Below, piece by piece: positions 28,421-37,917 of a stretch of 64,000 bases of DNA. The notes below the pieces were generated by a model. The model ran no database searches and was not told the origin of the DNA. It was given only the letters and a program-made list of their open reading frames with translations. The position numbers and the translations under genes were made by a program. The stretch's first letter is position 1. Each line of letters begins with the position of its first letter. This DNA is from Pandoraea eparura (GTDB lineage: Bacteria > Pseudomonadota > Gammaproteobacteria > Burkholderiales > Burkholderiaceae): assembly GCF_902459725.1 (NCBI RefSeq), contig NZ_CABPSH010000012.1, forward strand, positions 89,554 to 153,553, given 5' to 3'.

Positions 28421-29983
28421 ATGACCCCGTCCAGCGCTACCGGCACGCCCGCGCCTCTCACTGGCGCGCGCTTTGCGATCGGCACCTTCGCCGTCGCGCT
28501 CGCCACTTTCATGAATGTGCTCGACTCGTCCATCGCAAACGTTGCGATTCCGACGCTCTCGGGCAATCTGGGAGTGTCGGTAGACGAGGGGACATGGGTG
28601 ATCACGCTCTTTGCCGCGGCAAATGCAGTCTCGATTCCACTGACGGGTTGGTTGACGCAGCGCGTTGGACAAGTGCGGTTGTTTGTCTGGGCGATTCTGC
28701 TGTTCGTTCTGTCCTCTGCGGCATGCGGGCTTGCGCCGAATCTGATGACCCTGCTTGTCGCACGCGTGGTGCAAGGCGCGGTGGCGGGTCCGCTCGTGCC
28801 ATTGTCTCAGGCCTTGCTGCTGGCGTCGTTCCCAAAGGACAAAAGCGCCAGCGCGCTCTCGCTTTGGGCGATGACCGCTACGGTCGGGCCAATCGCGGGC
28901 CCGGCGCTTGGCGGGTGGATTACCGATAGCTACAGTTGGTCGTGGATCTTCTACATCAATATCCCGGTGGGTCTTTTCGCGGCGGCCGCGATCTGGGCTA
29001 TCTACCGCGAACGCGAAACGCCTTCCCGAAAGTTGCCCATCGACAAGGTGGGTCTCGTCTCGCTGATTGCGTGGGTCGGATCGCTGCAGATCATGCTGGA
29101 CAAGGGAAAAGATCTTGACTGGTTCGACTCGCCAATCATCTGGGCGCTCGGGGTGGTTGCGCTGGTCTCGTTTGCGTTCTTCCTGATATGGGAGCTGACC
29201 GAGGAACGACCTGTCGTCGATCTACGACTGTTTCAACGCCGCAATTTCCTGGGTGGGACGGTGGCGATCTCGGTCGCCTACGCAGTGTTCTTCGCGAATC
29301 TCGTCATCCTGCCGCAGTGGATACAAGGATCCCTTGGCTACCCCGCGATCGATGCGGGACTGGTCACCGCGCCGCTGGGCATCTTCGCCGTCATACTGGC
29401 GCCGATCATGGGGCGCATCATGCCTCGCTCCGATATGCGGGTTCTCGCGACGCTCGCCTTCATCGGCTTCGCAGGCGTGTTTTTTATGCGCTCGCACTAC
29501 ACGACCGATATCGACCGTTTCAGTCTCGTACTTCCAACGCTGTTGCAGGGCATCCCGACCGCGTTGTTTTTCACGCCGCTGACGGCCATCATCCTGTCCG
29601 GGTTACCCCCGGAAAAGATCCCCGCGGCCGCTGGCTTGTCGAACTTCGCCAGGATATTCGCGGGTGCGGTGGGAACGTCGCTGGTCGCGACCGGCTGGAA
29701 CAACCGGACGGTTCTGCACCACGCGCGTCTGGCAGAGCAAACGAGTATCAATCATCCCGCGTTCGTTGACACGCTGGACAAATTACAGCTCGCCGCGGGC
29801 GCGGGCACACCGAAAGCGCTCGCGCTGCTCGAACGCGCCCTGAATGCACAGGCGACGATTCTGGGACTGAACGACATTTTCTGGCTGTCGTCGGTCATCT
29901 TTATCGTCATCATTCCGTTGATCTGGGTCACCCGGCCGGTGAAGGGGGCAGGGGCGGGCGCGGCAGGCGCCGCAGGGCACTGA
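28421..29983 (+). CDS. DHA2-family multidrug efflux MFS transporter (EmrB/QacA type)
   Basis: The product has 520 residues with 14 predicted helices. It shows LATFMNVLDSSIANVAIPTLSG (motif D1 of DHA2), GWLTQRVGQVRLF (motif A) and GPALGGWITDSYSWSWIFYINIPVG (motif C). It is a proton-driven exporter that works with an EmrA-like adaptor and an outer-membrane channel, both encoded downstream. The gene order (transporter, MarR, outer-membrane factor, adaptor) differs from the common marR-omf-emrA-emrB order. Confidence 0.9.
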   Translation: MTPSSATGTPAPLTGARFAIGTFAVALATFMNVLDSSIANVAIPTLSGNLGVSVDEGTWVITLFAAANAVSIPLTGWLTQRVGQVRLFVWAILLFVLSSAACGLAPNLMTLLVARVVQGAVAGPLVPLSQALLLASFPKDKSASALSLWAMTATVGPIAGPALGGWITDSYSWSWIFYINIPVGLFAAAAIWAIYRERETPSRKLPIDKVGLVSLIAWVGSLQIMLDKGKDLDWFDSPIIWALGVVALVSFAFFLIWELTEERPVVDLRLFQRRNFLGGTVAISVAYAVFFANLVILPQWIQGSLGYPAIDAGLVTAPLGIFAVILAPIMGRIMPRSDMRVLATLAFIGFAGVFFMRSHYTTDIDRFSLVLPTLLQGIPTALFFTPLTAIILSGLPPEKIPAAAGLSNFARIFAGAVGTSLVATGWNNRTVLHHARLAEQTSINHPAFVDTLDKLQLAAGAGTPKALALLERALNAQATILGLNDIFWLSSVIFIVIIPLIWVTRPVKGAGAGAAGAAGH

Positions 29984-30014
29984 TCGCCTTGCGGACGGCG
30001 TTTCACACTTGACA

Positions 30015-30050
30015 TTATCTGACTTTACACCTATTGTCTAAATCAGACAA
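30015..30050. promoter_or_regulatory. marR promoter elements: TTATCTGAC and a TTGTCT/AGACAA dyad
   Basis: TTATCTGAC at 30015-30023 is followed by the inverted repeat TTGTCT-N5-AGACAA at 30034-30050, directly before the ribosome site (AAGGAG) of the MarR gene. A repressor bound here would block marR, its own gene. Confidence 0.55.
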
Positions 30051-30062
30051 AAGGAGCCTGCG

Positions 30063-30503
30063 ATGGATCACTATAGCGCGATGAATTTCAGCCTGACGCA
30101 AAGTATTGGATTCTTGCTGACCAAAGCGCGCAACGTCTTGTCTGCCGAAGTGGATGCCAAGCTCAAGGAACTCGATATTTCCAGCCAACAAATGGGCATT
30201 CTGCTGTCGTTGCAGCGCGGCGTTGCCACGACGCCGTTCGAACTGTCGCGCCTGCTCGGTATCGATACCGGACTCATGACTCGTATGCTAGATAAGCTCG
30301 AGGCAAAGGGGCTGCTGAGTCGATCACGCAGCGTCGAAGATCGCCGTGTCGTCAACCTTAGTTTGACGTCAGCCGGCGAAACGGCGGCAGGCCGAATTCC
30401 CGAGATCGTACCGCCGGTGCTTAACGCTAGACTACGGAACTTCAGCGAGTCGGAATTTGAAGAACTGAAGCGGCTTTTGACAAAGTTTGTGGGGGATGAA
30501 TAA
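30063..30503 (+). CDS. MarR-family repressor of the efflux cluster
   Basis: The product has 146 residues. It has the winged helix of MarR/EmrR (TTPFELSRLLGIDTGLMTRMLDKLEAKGLLSRSRSVEDRRVVNLSLTSAG, with the conserved DxR wing), flanked by dimerisation helices. It starts after AAGGAG and an operator-like dyad. It is transcribed with the downstream outer-membrane channel and adaptor. A ligand-relieved repressor is the expected role. Confidence 0.9.
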   Translation: MDHYSAMNFSLTQSIGFLLTKARNVLSAEVDAKLKELDISSQQMGILLSLQRGVATTPFELSRLLGIDTGLMTRMLDKLEAKGLLSRSRSVEDRRVVNLSLTSAGETAAGRIPEIVPPVLNARLRNFSESEFEELKRLLTKFVGDE

Positions 30504-30537
30504 AGAGCGAGACCGTGTTTCGTCTTTTTTTCTCCAA

Positions 30538-30554
30538 TTATCTGACAGGTCAGA
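30538..30554. promoter_or_regulatory. Dyad TCTGAC-AG-GTCAGA just before the outer-membrane channel gene
   Basis: The third TTATCTGAC copy runs into a perfect dyad TCTGACAGGTCAGA (30541-30554) that ends two bases before the ATG at 30557. It could be a MarR operator covering the start. Confidence 0.5.
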
Positions 30555-30556
30555 AA

Positions 30557-32047
30557 ATGAAAACGCAGAATTTAACCGTCAAAGCCGTTTCGCGAGGGCT
30601 CACGCTGGCCCTGTCGACGATGTGCATTGCCATTACGTCCGCCTGTGCGAACTTCTCGGGCATTCATGACGACCGGCAAATGTCGACGCCGGAGCACTAC
30701 ACGTCATCGCAAAGCCTTCCCGCCGAGCGAGGTCACTGGCCGTCTGCGGACTGGGCGGACCAGTTCGGCGACAGCCAACTGAGCGCACTGATCGCCGAGG
30801 CGCTTGGCGGGAGTCCGACACTTGAGCAGGCACGCGCTCGCGTGGCCGCCGCCGAAGCCTTCAGCGAAACCGCGACTGCCAAGACGCTGCCGCATATCGA
30901 TGCGGATAACGCGCTCACGCGCACCCAATACAGTGCCAATGCATTGGTTCCGCCGCCTTACGCAGGTTCCTGGCAAACGGAGAACCGGGGGCTTTTGTCC
31001 GCGTCCTTCGACCTGGATCTATGGGGCAAAAATCGCGAGGCGCTCAAAGCGAGCGTGTCGCAAACCGAGGCCGCGCGTGCCGATGCGGAAATGGTGCGGC
31101 TCACGCTGACCGAGGCGATTGCCCGCACATACAACCGGCTCGCGCTTCAGTTCGTGTTGCACGACATGGCTGAGCGCGAGGTGCGCAACCGCGAAGCGAT
31201 CAACGCCATCGAAAGCCGCCGCGTTGCGAGCGGGCTCGATACGGAAGTCCAACACAAGTTGGCGCAAACCCGCCTCTCGGCGAGCAAAAGCAAGCTTGTG
31301 GGTCTGGACGGCAGCATTCGCGCCACCCGCTACCAACTTGCCTCGCTGATGGGGGAGGGGCCGGACCGCGGGCTGTCGATCGCTCGGCCGGCCTTGGGCA
31401 TGGGCAACGACATTCGCCTGCCTGACAACCTGCCCGCGGACCTCGTGAGTCGGCGCCCCGATATCGTGGCCGCGCGCTGGCGCGTTGTTTCGCTCGCTCA
31501 TGAAGTGAAAGTGGCCAAAGCCGAGTTTTATCCGGACATCAACTTGAGCGCGGCTGTCGGACTCGACGTGCTCGGCTTGGGCCGATTGCTCACCGCCGCG
31601 AGCCGCACGGCGTCCATGGGAGCGGCCATTCATCTCCCAATCTTCGATGCAGGCGCATTGCGTGCCCAGCTCAAGGGACGCTACGCGGAATATGACGGCG
31701 CCGTCGCACGTTACAACCAAACGCTTTTGACGGCGCTGGGTCAAGTCGCCACACAAATCGCCGAACTCCGCACAACGGACGTACAGCTCAACGATGCGCG
31801 CGATGCCCAGAACGCCACACGCCAGGCCAACCACCTCGCGAGTCTGCAATTCCAGACCGGCATCGCCAACCAGCTCACGGTCCTCGACGCCGACTTGAAC
31901 ACACTCGCCGCAGAAGCATCGGTAGCCGATCTGGAAATGCGTCGTCGCGATCGACAGATTCAGTTGGCTGCGGCGCTGGGGGGCGGCTTTGTGGATGCGT
32001 CCGTGGCGCACCCGCGTAATACGCCGGCCGCGGTGGCGGCGCGTTGA
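30557..32047 (+). CDS. RND/MFS-type outer-membrane efflux lipoprotein (NodT/OprM family)
   Basis: The product has 496 residues from ATG 30557. The signal peptide ends in a lipobox (AITSAC, Cys29 or so acylated). The two TolC-fold repeats follow, with SFDLDLWGKNREALKAS and ADLVSRRPDIVAARWRV (family landmarks) and a second-repeat segment near FYPDINLSAAVGLD. It forms the outer-membrane duct of the tripartite pump with the MFS and adaptor proteins. A GTG start at 30515 would precede the lipoprotein signal and is unlikely. Confidence 0.9.
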   Translation: MKTQNLTVKAVSRGLTLALSTMCIAITSACANFSGIHDDRQMSTPEHYTSSQSLPAERGHWPSADWADQFGDSQLSALIAEALGGSPTLEQARARVAAAEAFSETATAKTLPHIDADNALTRTQYSANALVPPPYAGSWQTENRGLLSASFDLDLWGKNREALKASVSQTEAARADAEMVRLTLTEAIARTYNRLALQFVLHDMAEREVRNREAINAIESRRVASGLDTEVQHKLAQTRLSASKSKLVGLDGSIRATRYQLASLMGEGPDRGLSIARPALGMGNDIRLPDNLPADLVSRRPDIVAARWRVVSLAHEVKVAKAEFYPDINLSAAVGLDVLGLGRLLTAASRTASMGAAIHLPIFDAGALRAQLKGRYAEYDGAVARYNQTLLTALGQVATQIAELRTTDVQLNDARDAQNATRQANHLASLQFQTGIANQLTVLDADLNTLAAEASVADLEMRRRDRQIQLAAALGGGFVDASVAHPRNTPAAVAAR

Positions 32048-32085
32048 ACGTAACGACTCGAACACCGAACGACAGGAGCAAGATC

Positions 32086-33348
32086 ATGACCGACACCAAC
32101 AATATCGAAGGCGCCGCGGGAGACCGTCGGCCTGCGCACACGAAGGGGAGCGGGGTAGGGCGCATGGAACCGGCGTCGGCCCCGACCACGACGGCGACCA
32201 CAGGGCGTGCATCGCGACGCAATCGCCTGCTGGCGCTCCTCGCCGTTACGACGCTGGCCGCCGGGGCGGCATGGGCGACTTACTACTACGGATACGCGCG
32301 CTTTCACCAGACGACCGACGATGCCTACGTGAGTGGCAATCTCGTGCAATTGACGCCCCAGGTCGCGGGCACGGTGATTGCCGTCAACGCCGACGATACG
32401 CAGATAGTGAAGTCCGGTGATCCCGTCGTAAAGCTCGACGCGGCCGATGCCGCAGTCGCACTTCAGAATGCCGAGGCAGCGCTTGGCCAGGCCGTGCGGC
32501 AGGTGAGCGGTCTCTATGCCAACAACAACTTCTACAGTGCGGCACTGGCACAACGGCAGGCCGATCTGACACGTGCCATCGCCGATCTGAAGCGCCGCGA
32601 GGCGTTGGCGGGCACGGGGGCGGTTTCCGGAGAGGACATTGCGCACGCTCGCGATACGGTTGACGCCGCGCGCGCCGCGGTTGAGGCCGCACGCCAGCAG
32701 GCCAAGGCGAATCGCGCGTTGACGGCACGAACGAGCATTGAGCAACATCCGGCGGTGCAGGCCGCGGCGGCGAATGTTCGGGCGGCATATCTCGCGTTCG
32801 CGCGGAACACGTTGCCTGCGCCGGTGACGGGCTACGTCGCGCGACGTGCCGTTCAGGTTGGGCAGCATGTGTCCTCGGGGGCGCCGCTCATGGCGATCGT
32901 GCCTCTGAACGGCGTGTGGGTCGAGGCGAACTTCAAGGAAATCCAGCTCAGGCACATGCGCGTTGGTCAGCCCGTCACGCTGAGCGCGGACGTCTATGGA
33001 TCGAGCGTGACGTACCACGGGCATGTCGTCGGCTTTTCCGCCGGTACGGGCAGTGCTTTTGCGGTACTCCCCGCACAGAATGCCACGGGCAACTGGATCA
33101 AGGTCGTGCAGCGCCTTCCGGTGCGCATTCAACTCGATCCCCGCGAACTCGCGGCACATCCGCTGCGTCTCGGACTCTCGATGCAGGTGGATGTCAGCAC
33201 GCGCGACGATTCGGGATCACAACTTGCAGCGGCGAAGACAACGAGCTATCGCACCGACGTATTCGATCACTACGGCGCGCAGGCGGATGCCGAGATCGCG
33301 AACATCATCGCGCGCAATGCAACCCCGCCCAGCGGCGTGAGCGATTGA
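32086..33348 (+). CDS. EmrA/HlyD-family membrane-fusion adaptor
   Basis: The product has 420 residues from ATG 32086, behind AGGAG. A long Ala/Thr/Pro-rich cytoplasmic lead (about 55 residues) precedes one membrane helix (LLALLAVTTLAAGAAWATYYYG). The biotinyl-lipoyl half motif TDDAYVSGNLVQLTPQVAGTV comes next, then a coiled-coil hairpin with QRQADLTRAIADLKRRE and a beta-barrel part (GYVARRAVQVGQHVSSGAPLMAIVPL). It links the inner MFS pump to the outer channel encoded upstream. Confidence 0.9.
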   Translation: MTDTNNIEGAAGDRRPAHTKGSGVGRMEPASAPTTTATTGRASRRNRLLALLAVTTLAAGAAWATYYYGYARFHQTTDDAYVSGNLVQLTPQVAGTVIAVNADDTQIVKSGDPVVKLDAADAAVALQNAEAALGQAVRQVSGLYANNNFYSAALAQRQADLTRAIADLKRREALAGTGAVSGEDIAHARDTVDAARAAVEAARQQAKANRALTARTSIEQHPAVQAAAANVRAAYLAFARNTLPAPVTGYVARRAVQVGQHVSSGAPLMAIVPLNGVWVEANFKEIQLRHMRVGQPVTLSADVYGSSVTYHGHVVGFSAGTGSAFAVLPAQNATGNWIKVVQRLPVRIQLDPRELAAHPLRLGLSMQVDVSTRDDSGSQLAAAKTTSYRTDVFDHYGAQADAEIANIIARNATPPSGVSD

Positions 33349-33648
33349 GCTTTCGTCTGAGCGGTATGCGCAGAACTTACGATAAGCACGCCCGCGCCGT
33401 CGACACCTTGCGCGAGGCGCTACCGCGAGCGGACGGGGAGGGCAGGGAAAGTTCGCTCTGACACGGCGTGCTTTCGTTGGCGACGTGCCGACTGACGCCG
33501 ACATCGCGTTTTCGCGCCAGGCACACCTGGCCGAAAATTTTGATCGAATTTTTACGGCGCAATTCCGAGCGTTTACGTCGTCGTTGCATTGGCTGTGCTT
33601 GAATGGAATCGACGAAGAAACCGCGTGTAAGCGCAGCAGAGGTCCATA
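33349..33648. other. Intergenic region with a short LysR-like scrap
   Basis: No intact gene. Around 33466-33540 a plus-strand frame reads VPTDADIAFSRQAHLAEN, close to VPTDAGMAFWRQAQLA of the TcuR protein at 21.7 kb, which suggests a decayed piece of a LysR gene. The rest has no recognised content. Confidence 0.35.
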
Positions 33649-34065
33649 ATGCTTAAAGTACTCATTCCCGTGCTCGGAACCCAAGGCGCCATCGAGGCGG
33701 CACGTCACGGCGCATTCATGTTCGCCGAGCGATGTGTGTCAAACGTCGAGATCATCGAGGTGCTTGACGACGCGACCGGAAGTCGCGCCGTTGCGTTCCA
33801 TTCGCTGAGCGCATTGCGTAGACGCGAAAAGCACGCCGCACGTGACGCTCTCATGCAGACACGGGCGATTCTTGAAGACGCCGGGGTCCCATATACGTGG
33901 AAGCGCGTGTTCGGGCCGGCGGAACGAACGATCGCGAAATATGCCGCACAAAGTCATGCGGATATCGTGATCCTTGATGCGAGCCACCTGGGCTTCTTTC
34001 ACAGATGGGCCGTGCTCGCCCGACTGTGGCACCTTAGCCACACGCCAGTGACGATGCTCCACTGA
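33649..34065 (+). CDS. Universal stress protein (UspA family)
   Basis: The product has 138 residues. It begins with the beta-strand LKVLIPVLGTQGAIEAARHG and ends with ADIVILDASHLGFFHRW and TPVTMLH, the UspA fold. The usual ATP-binding G-x2-G-x9-G(S/T) loop is degenerate here (DASHLGFFHRWAVLARLWHLS), so it may not bind ATP. It is monocistronic between the efflux and zinc clusters. Confidence 0.8.
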   Translation: MLKVLIPVLGTQGAIEAARHGAFMFAERCVSNVEIIEVLDDATGSRAVAFHSLSALRRREKHAARDALMQTRAILEDAGVPYTWKRVFGPAERTIAKYAAQSHADIVILDASHLGFFHRWAVLARLWHLSHTPVTMLH

Positions 34066-34168
34066 AACGGTTGGGGACACCGTAATGACCCAGCGGAACC
34101 CGCACAACCGGGCGGCTAACGCATTCTGCCCGAACCGAAGTCCGCGAAACATCCGTCAGCGACCAGAT

Positions 34169-34948
34169 TCATGCCCGGGTCCACACCTGCCCCAGTCCGT
34201 AACAGGCGGCCCCAAGCATGCCAACGAAGAAACCGACTGGCCAGTTGGAAATATACGAGAGGGCGATCGATGTCCACGCCGTGGCGAGCGAAACGCCAAC
34301 CGACACACATATCGCAGGAATCGGCCGGTCAGTCAGCGAGCGGGCCGCAGCCGCGGGCCCAATCATCAGGCTGAACACAAGCAGCGCGCCTACTACCGGC
34401 AGTGCCATGGCCGTCGCAAGCGCCAGGATGCTCATGAACGCAAATTCCATCGCGCGGTTCGATACGCCTCTCGCCTTCGCGAGATCCGGCGACACCGAAC
34501 TGAGCAGGAGTGGCCGGAAGAGCACCGCCGTAACCGCAATCGCGAAACAGCCGATTACTGCGACGGGCGCGAGATCGGTGTTGCTGACGCCCAGCACTTC
34601 GCCGAAAAGGAGAGCATAGACCTCTTGCGAATACTCGTTCGTCATGCTCAGGAACAACGCCCCGAGGCCTAGCAGCGTGATGAGGCAAAGGGCGGTTGCG
34701 ACTTCGTGTCGTCCGCGCCGGCTCAGCCAACTGATTCCGATGACGCCGAGACCAGCAAACGCGATCAGGCCGAAGAGCGGATTGATACCGAGCAGGCTTG
34801 CCGCTGCAGCGCCCGGAAAGGTGCCGAGCGGCAAGGCGTGCGCAGCGAACGAGGCGCCCCGAATGACCACGAAGAATCCGATGACACCGGCGACCGCCGC
34901 CACGATGCTCGCCACAATCCACGTGTTGGTCATGAAACTGGAGAACAT
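34169..34948 (-). CDS. Metal (zinc) ABC transporter permease, second copy
   Basis: The product has 259 residues with about eight helices of the ZnuB/ABC-3 family (FFVVIRGASFAAHALPLGTFPGAAAASLLGINPLFG; LPVVGALLVFSLMIGPAAAARSL). It is the last gene of a four-gene operon and starts two bases after the preceding permease. With that gene it would form a heterodimeric membrane channel. Confidence 0.9.
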   Translation of the reverse strand: MFSSFMTNTWIVASIVAAVAGVIGFFVVIRGASFAAHALPLGTFPGAAAASLLGINPLFGLIAFAGLGVIGISWLSRRGRHEVATALCLITLLGLGALFLSMTNEYSQEVYALLFGEVLGVSNTDLAPVAVIGCFAIAVTAVLFRPLLLSSVSPDLAKARGVSNRAMEFAFMSILALATAMALPVVGALLVFSLMIGPAAAARSLTDRPIPAICVSVGVSLATAWTSIALSYISNWPVGFFVGMLGAACYGLGQVWTRA

Positions 34949-34950
34949 CG

Positions 34951-35862
34951 TCAGACCTCACCCGCTTCGCCGGAGCGCAGGGCAATCCACGTACCTGTCG
35001 AACGCTTCCGGTCCAGTCCGGTGTGTCCTGTGACGACGTACAGCACGAAGATTAGCGTCACCACGAAGAAGCTCACGGGCCAGCCGTGCCCGGGCGTCCA
35101 GTAGTAACTGTCGTACGCGAGCAGAATGCCACCCCAGGTCGCGCCCACACCGATCAACGCGGACAGACCCGCGGCCCAGCTGGGCCGCTTCGCCACCCGC
35201 AAGGCGATCGCCGCCGGACCGATCAGGAGTGCGGTCGACAGGATGGCGCCAACGGTGATAGCTGACAGGGAAACGGCGAGCGCCAGTGCCAGCAGGTGCA
35301 GAAGTCCGACCGTCCGTACACGCACGCCCCTCACTGCCGCCAGTTCCGGGTCGAGGGAACTGAGCAGCAAGGGACGGTAAAGCACGCCCGCGGCAATCAA
35401 CGTGCCGGTACCCACCGCCAGTGCGAGCGGAATGATCGATGCCGGAATCGCGAACATCGAACCGAACATGACGGTGATCGCCGCTCCAGTCGTGCTTTTC
35501 GATGTCACGTCGAGATACAGAAACAGCGCGGCAAGGCCAAGCCCCGCGCCCAGCACCACGCCGGTCACAAGATCGCGCTCACGGGCGCGGCGCACCCGCA
35601 CCAGTTCCATGCCACCCGCGGCCATGACTGCCATGATGAGAAATCCAAGCAACGGGTTGATGCCGAGCAGGAACGACGCTGCACCGCCCGCGCTGCTAAC
35701 ATCGGCCAGCGCGTGACCGGCGAAGGCCTGGCCCCGAATCACCGTGAACACGCCAATCACGCCGGATACGAGTGCGGCGCCGCCCCCGACCACCATCGCG
35801 GTATGCACCGGTTCGTTGGTAAAGAAGCCCGGTTCAAAGATCAGGGTGAGTAGCGAATCCAT
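34951..35862 (-). CDS. Metal (zinc) ABC transporter permease, first copy
   Basis: The product has 303 residues. ABC-3 permease: GVFTVIRGQAFAGHALADVSSAGGAASFLLGINPLLGFL near the N-terminus and ITVGAILSTALLIGPAAIALRVAKRPSWAAGL later. It is a paralogue of the next gene. It lies six bases after the ATPase gene in the same operon. Confidence 0.9.
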   Translation of the reverse strand: MDSLLTLIFEPGFFTNEPVHTAMVVGGGAALVSGVIGVFTVIRGQAFAGHALADVSSAGGAASFLLGINPLLGFLIMAVMAAGGMELVRVRRARERDLVTGVVLGAGLGLAALFLYLDVTSKSTTGAAITVMFGSMFAIPASIIPLALAVGTGTLIAAGVLYRPLLLSSLDPELAAVRGVRVRTVGLLHLLALALAVSLSAITVGAILSTALLIGPAAIALRVAKRPSWAAGLSALIGVGATWGGILLAYDSYYWTPGHGWPVSFFVVTLIFVLYVVTGHTGLDRKRSTGTWIALRSGEAGEV

Positions 35863-35868
35863 CTTGAA

Positions 35869-36690
35869 TCAGGGAACCTGCGCAATATGAACGGGATCCT
35901 GGCGGATAGCGGAAAGAATCTCGGCCTCGTTGCCGGCGGCAATCACCAGCACCCGGCCGTGCACGCGGACGACATCAATGTGGTAACCGTACAGTCTGCT
36001 CAGAACTTCGGTACGCACCACTTCGTCCGCCGACCCGCTCGCTGCCTGACCGTTGGCGAGGTAGACGATCCGGTCCATCACTGGCAGCAAGGGATTCATG
36101 TCATGCGCCGAAAGCAGGACCGCAAGCCCATGCTCGACACTGAGGCGGTGTAATAGCGCGACAATTTCGGCGACGCTGCGCATGTCGAGGTTGGCCAGAG
36201 GTTCGTCTAGCAACAGCAGCCGGGGACGGCGAACCAGCGCGTGTGCGATCAGCACTCGTTGCTGCTGTCCACCGGATAGTTCTCCGATGCGCTGGTCGGC
36301 GAAAAGCTCTGCATCCACGGCCTCGAGCATCTCGTCGACTGCCTCGCGGCGCTTGCGCGATGGCAACGGTAGACCGAGCCGATGGCCATCAAGGCCGAGC
36401 GACACCAGATCCCGCGCACGCATCGGAAGGTAGGGGTCGAGCGCAATCTTCTGCGGAACGTAACCCACCGAGGTCAGGCTACGCGCACCATTGATCCGGA
36501 TGCTGCCCGCGCTCGCTGCCTGGAAGCCGAGGATCGTGCGCAGCAGCGTGGTCTTGCCCGAACCGTTCGAACCGATGAGGCCGCAGAACTCTCCCGCTTC
36601 CAGCCTGAAACTCACCTCATGAAGCACCCTGTGCCCCGGGAACGAGACGCTCACCCGGTCGACTGCAAGGACCTCGTTCGCAAGGCACAT
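35869..36690 (-). CDS. Metal (zinc) ABC transporter ATP-binding protein
   Basis: The product has 273 residues from ATG 36690, five bases past the substrate-binding gene. Walker A GSNGSGKTTLLR, signature LSGGQQQRVLIAHAL, Walker B LLLLDEPLANLD, and the switch His in LLSAHDMNPLL. It powers zinc import by the two permeases. Confidence 0.92.
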   Translation of the reverse strand: MCLANEVLAVDRVSVSFPGHRVLHEVSFRLEAGEFCGLIGSNGSGKTTLLRTILGFQAASAGSIRINGARSLTSVGYVPQKIALDPYLPMRARDLVSLGLDGHRLGLPLPSRKRREAVDEMLEAVDAELFADQRIGELSGGQQQRVLIAHALVRRPRLLLLDEPLANLDMRSVAEIVALLHRLSVEHGLAVLLSAHDMNPLLPVMDRIVYLANGQAASGSADEVVRTEVLSRLYGYHIDVVRVHGRVLVIAAGNEAEILSAIRQDPVHIAQVP

Positions 36691-36695
36691 GCCGG

Positions 36696-37712
36696 TCACT
36701 TTGCAGCCTGCAAGGTTTCGGTGGACACCTTCGAAGTCACGGCCTTTTCCAGTGCATTGACTTCCGCCAGCATCCACGACTGGTAAGTAAAGCCGGGGGT
36801 TGGCATGGTCTCATAGACGCCGACTACCGGAATACCATTTTTCTTGGCCAGATTGAGGAACGACTGGGTGAGCGCATCCGTGACCTGCTGGTTGTAGACG
36901 AACACCTTGACCTTGTGGTCCGTGAACAGGCTGTTCTGTCTTGTCACGTCCTGCGGAGAGGGATCGGTGCCGTTCATGATCGCCGCCTGCAGGCTGAAGG
37001 GGGTGGCCATGTCGATGCCGACCGCTTCGAGCATGTAGTTGGCGACCGGCTCCGTCACCGCAACGGGCGTTTTCGCGTAGTGAGTCTTGAACGTTGCAAT
37101 CGCGGCCAGCCAGGGCTTGAGTGATGCGTCGAACTTCTTCACGTTGGCCTGGAAGTAGGCCGCCTGCGCCGGGTTCAGTGCGGACAGGTCCGCCGCCACC
37201 GCCTTCGCGACCGCCGGCATCGTTTTCGGGTCGTACCAGAGATGCGGGTTTGGCGTGCTGTCGGGCAGTCCGAGCAGGTGCTGGGCGTCGATAACCTTGC
37301 GTTTGCTATTGGGCGCAGCAGAGATGATCTTGTCGGCCCAGGCGTCGTATCCCACACCGTTCTTCACGATCAGGTCGGCGGAAGCAATCTGCGCGGCCAC
37401 CTTCGGGTTGACCTCGAAGGTGTGCGGATCCGTGTTGGGATCCGTTTCGATCGCGCTCACCTGAACATACTTGCCGCCGATCTGGGCGATGACGTCGGCG
37501 TACTCGTTTTCCACACCGATGGCATTGATTACGCCAGGCGCCGCTGCTGCGGCTATGGCGCTGCCCTGATACCCGATAAGCAGAACCAATGCAGCGGACA
37601 GGCTAGCGATGATCCTGCTTGCATCGCACGAGGCAGACGGCTTTGACGGTCCCGAGCGCATCGACTGGCCATGATGAACGGGGGTGCGTGACGTAGCGGC
37701 GATCATTTTCAT
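36696..37712 (-). CDS. Periplasmic zinc-binding protein of the ABC importer
   Basis: The product has 338 residues from ATG 37712, behind AGGAA. After a long signal region (cleavage after the Ala-rich IAAAAA stretch) it shows cluster-9 metal-binding motifs: NTDPHTFEVNPKVAAQIASADLIVKNGVGYDAW, NPHLWYDPKTM, and VTEPVANYMLEAVG. It lacks the His-rich loop of ZnuA. A Zur-box dyad lies 48 bases upstream, which supports zinc rather than manganese as the cargo. Confidence 0.9.
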   Translation of the reverse strand: MKMIAATSRTPVHHGQSMRSGPSKPSASCDASRIIASLSAALVLLIGYQGSAIAAAAAPGVINAIGVENEYADVIAQIGGKYVQVSAIETDPNTDPHTFEVNPKVAAQIASADLIVKNGVGYDAWADKIISAAPNSKRKVIDAQHLLGLPDSTPNPHLWYDPKTMPAVAKAVAADLSALNPAQAAYFQANVKKFDASLKPWLAAIATFKTHYAKTPVAVTEPVANYMLEAVGIDMATPFSLQAAIMNGTDPSPQDVTRQNSLFTDHKVKVFVYNQQVTDALTQSFLNLAKKNGIPVVGVYETMPTPGFTYQSWMLAEVNALEKAVTSKVSTETLQAAK

Positions 37713-37759
37713 TGGCGTTCCTGGTAACGACAAAATAGAATTTCCTCATTGAGCGATAC

Positions 37760-37772
37760 GTTATAACATAAC
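37760..37772. promoter_or_regulatory. Zur box
   Basis: GTTAT-AAC-ATAAC is the core of the proteobacterial Zur palindrome (GTTATANTATAAC). It lies between the zinc-binding protein gene and the truncated COG0523 segment, so zinc-replete Zur should repress the importer operon. Confidence 0.75.
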
Positions 37773-37917
37773 AAACCTAGCGTCCAGTGGGGCAGTGAGT
37801 CTCATGGGCACTGGGACCACCCCACCAGTGAAAAGGGCGGCCCGCGCGTGGGCGTCGTCTCGGCCATCACCATTTGCCCAGCTCCCGAGCACCCTGACGG
37901 AGCATCACGGTGGACAT

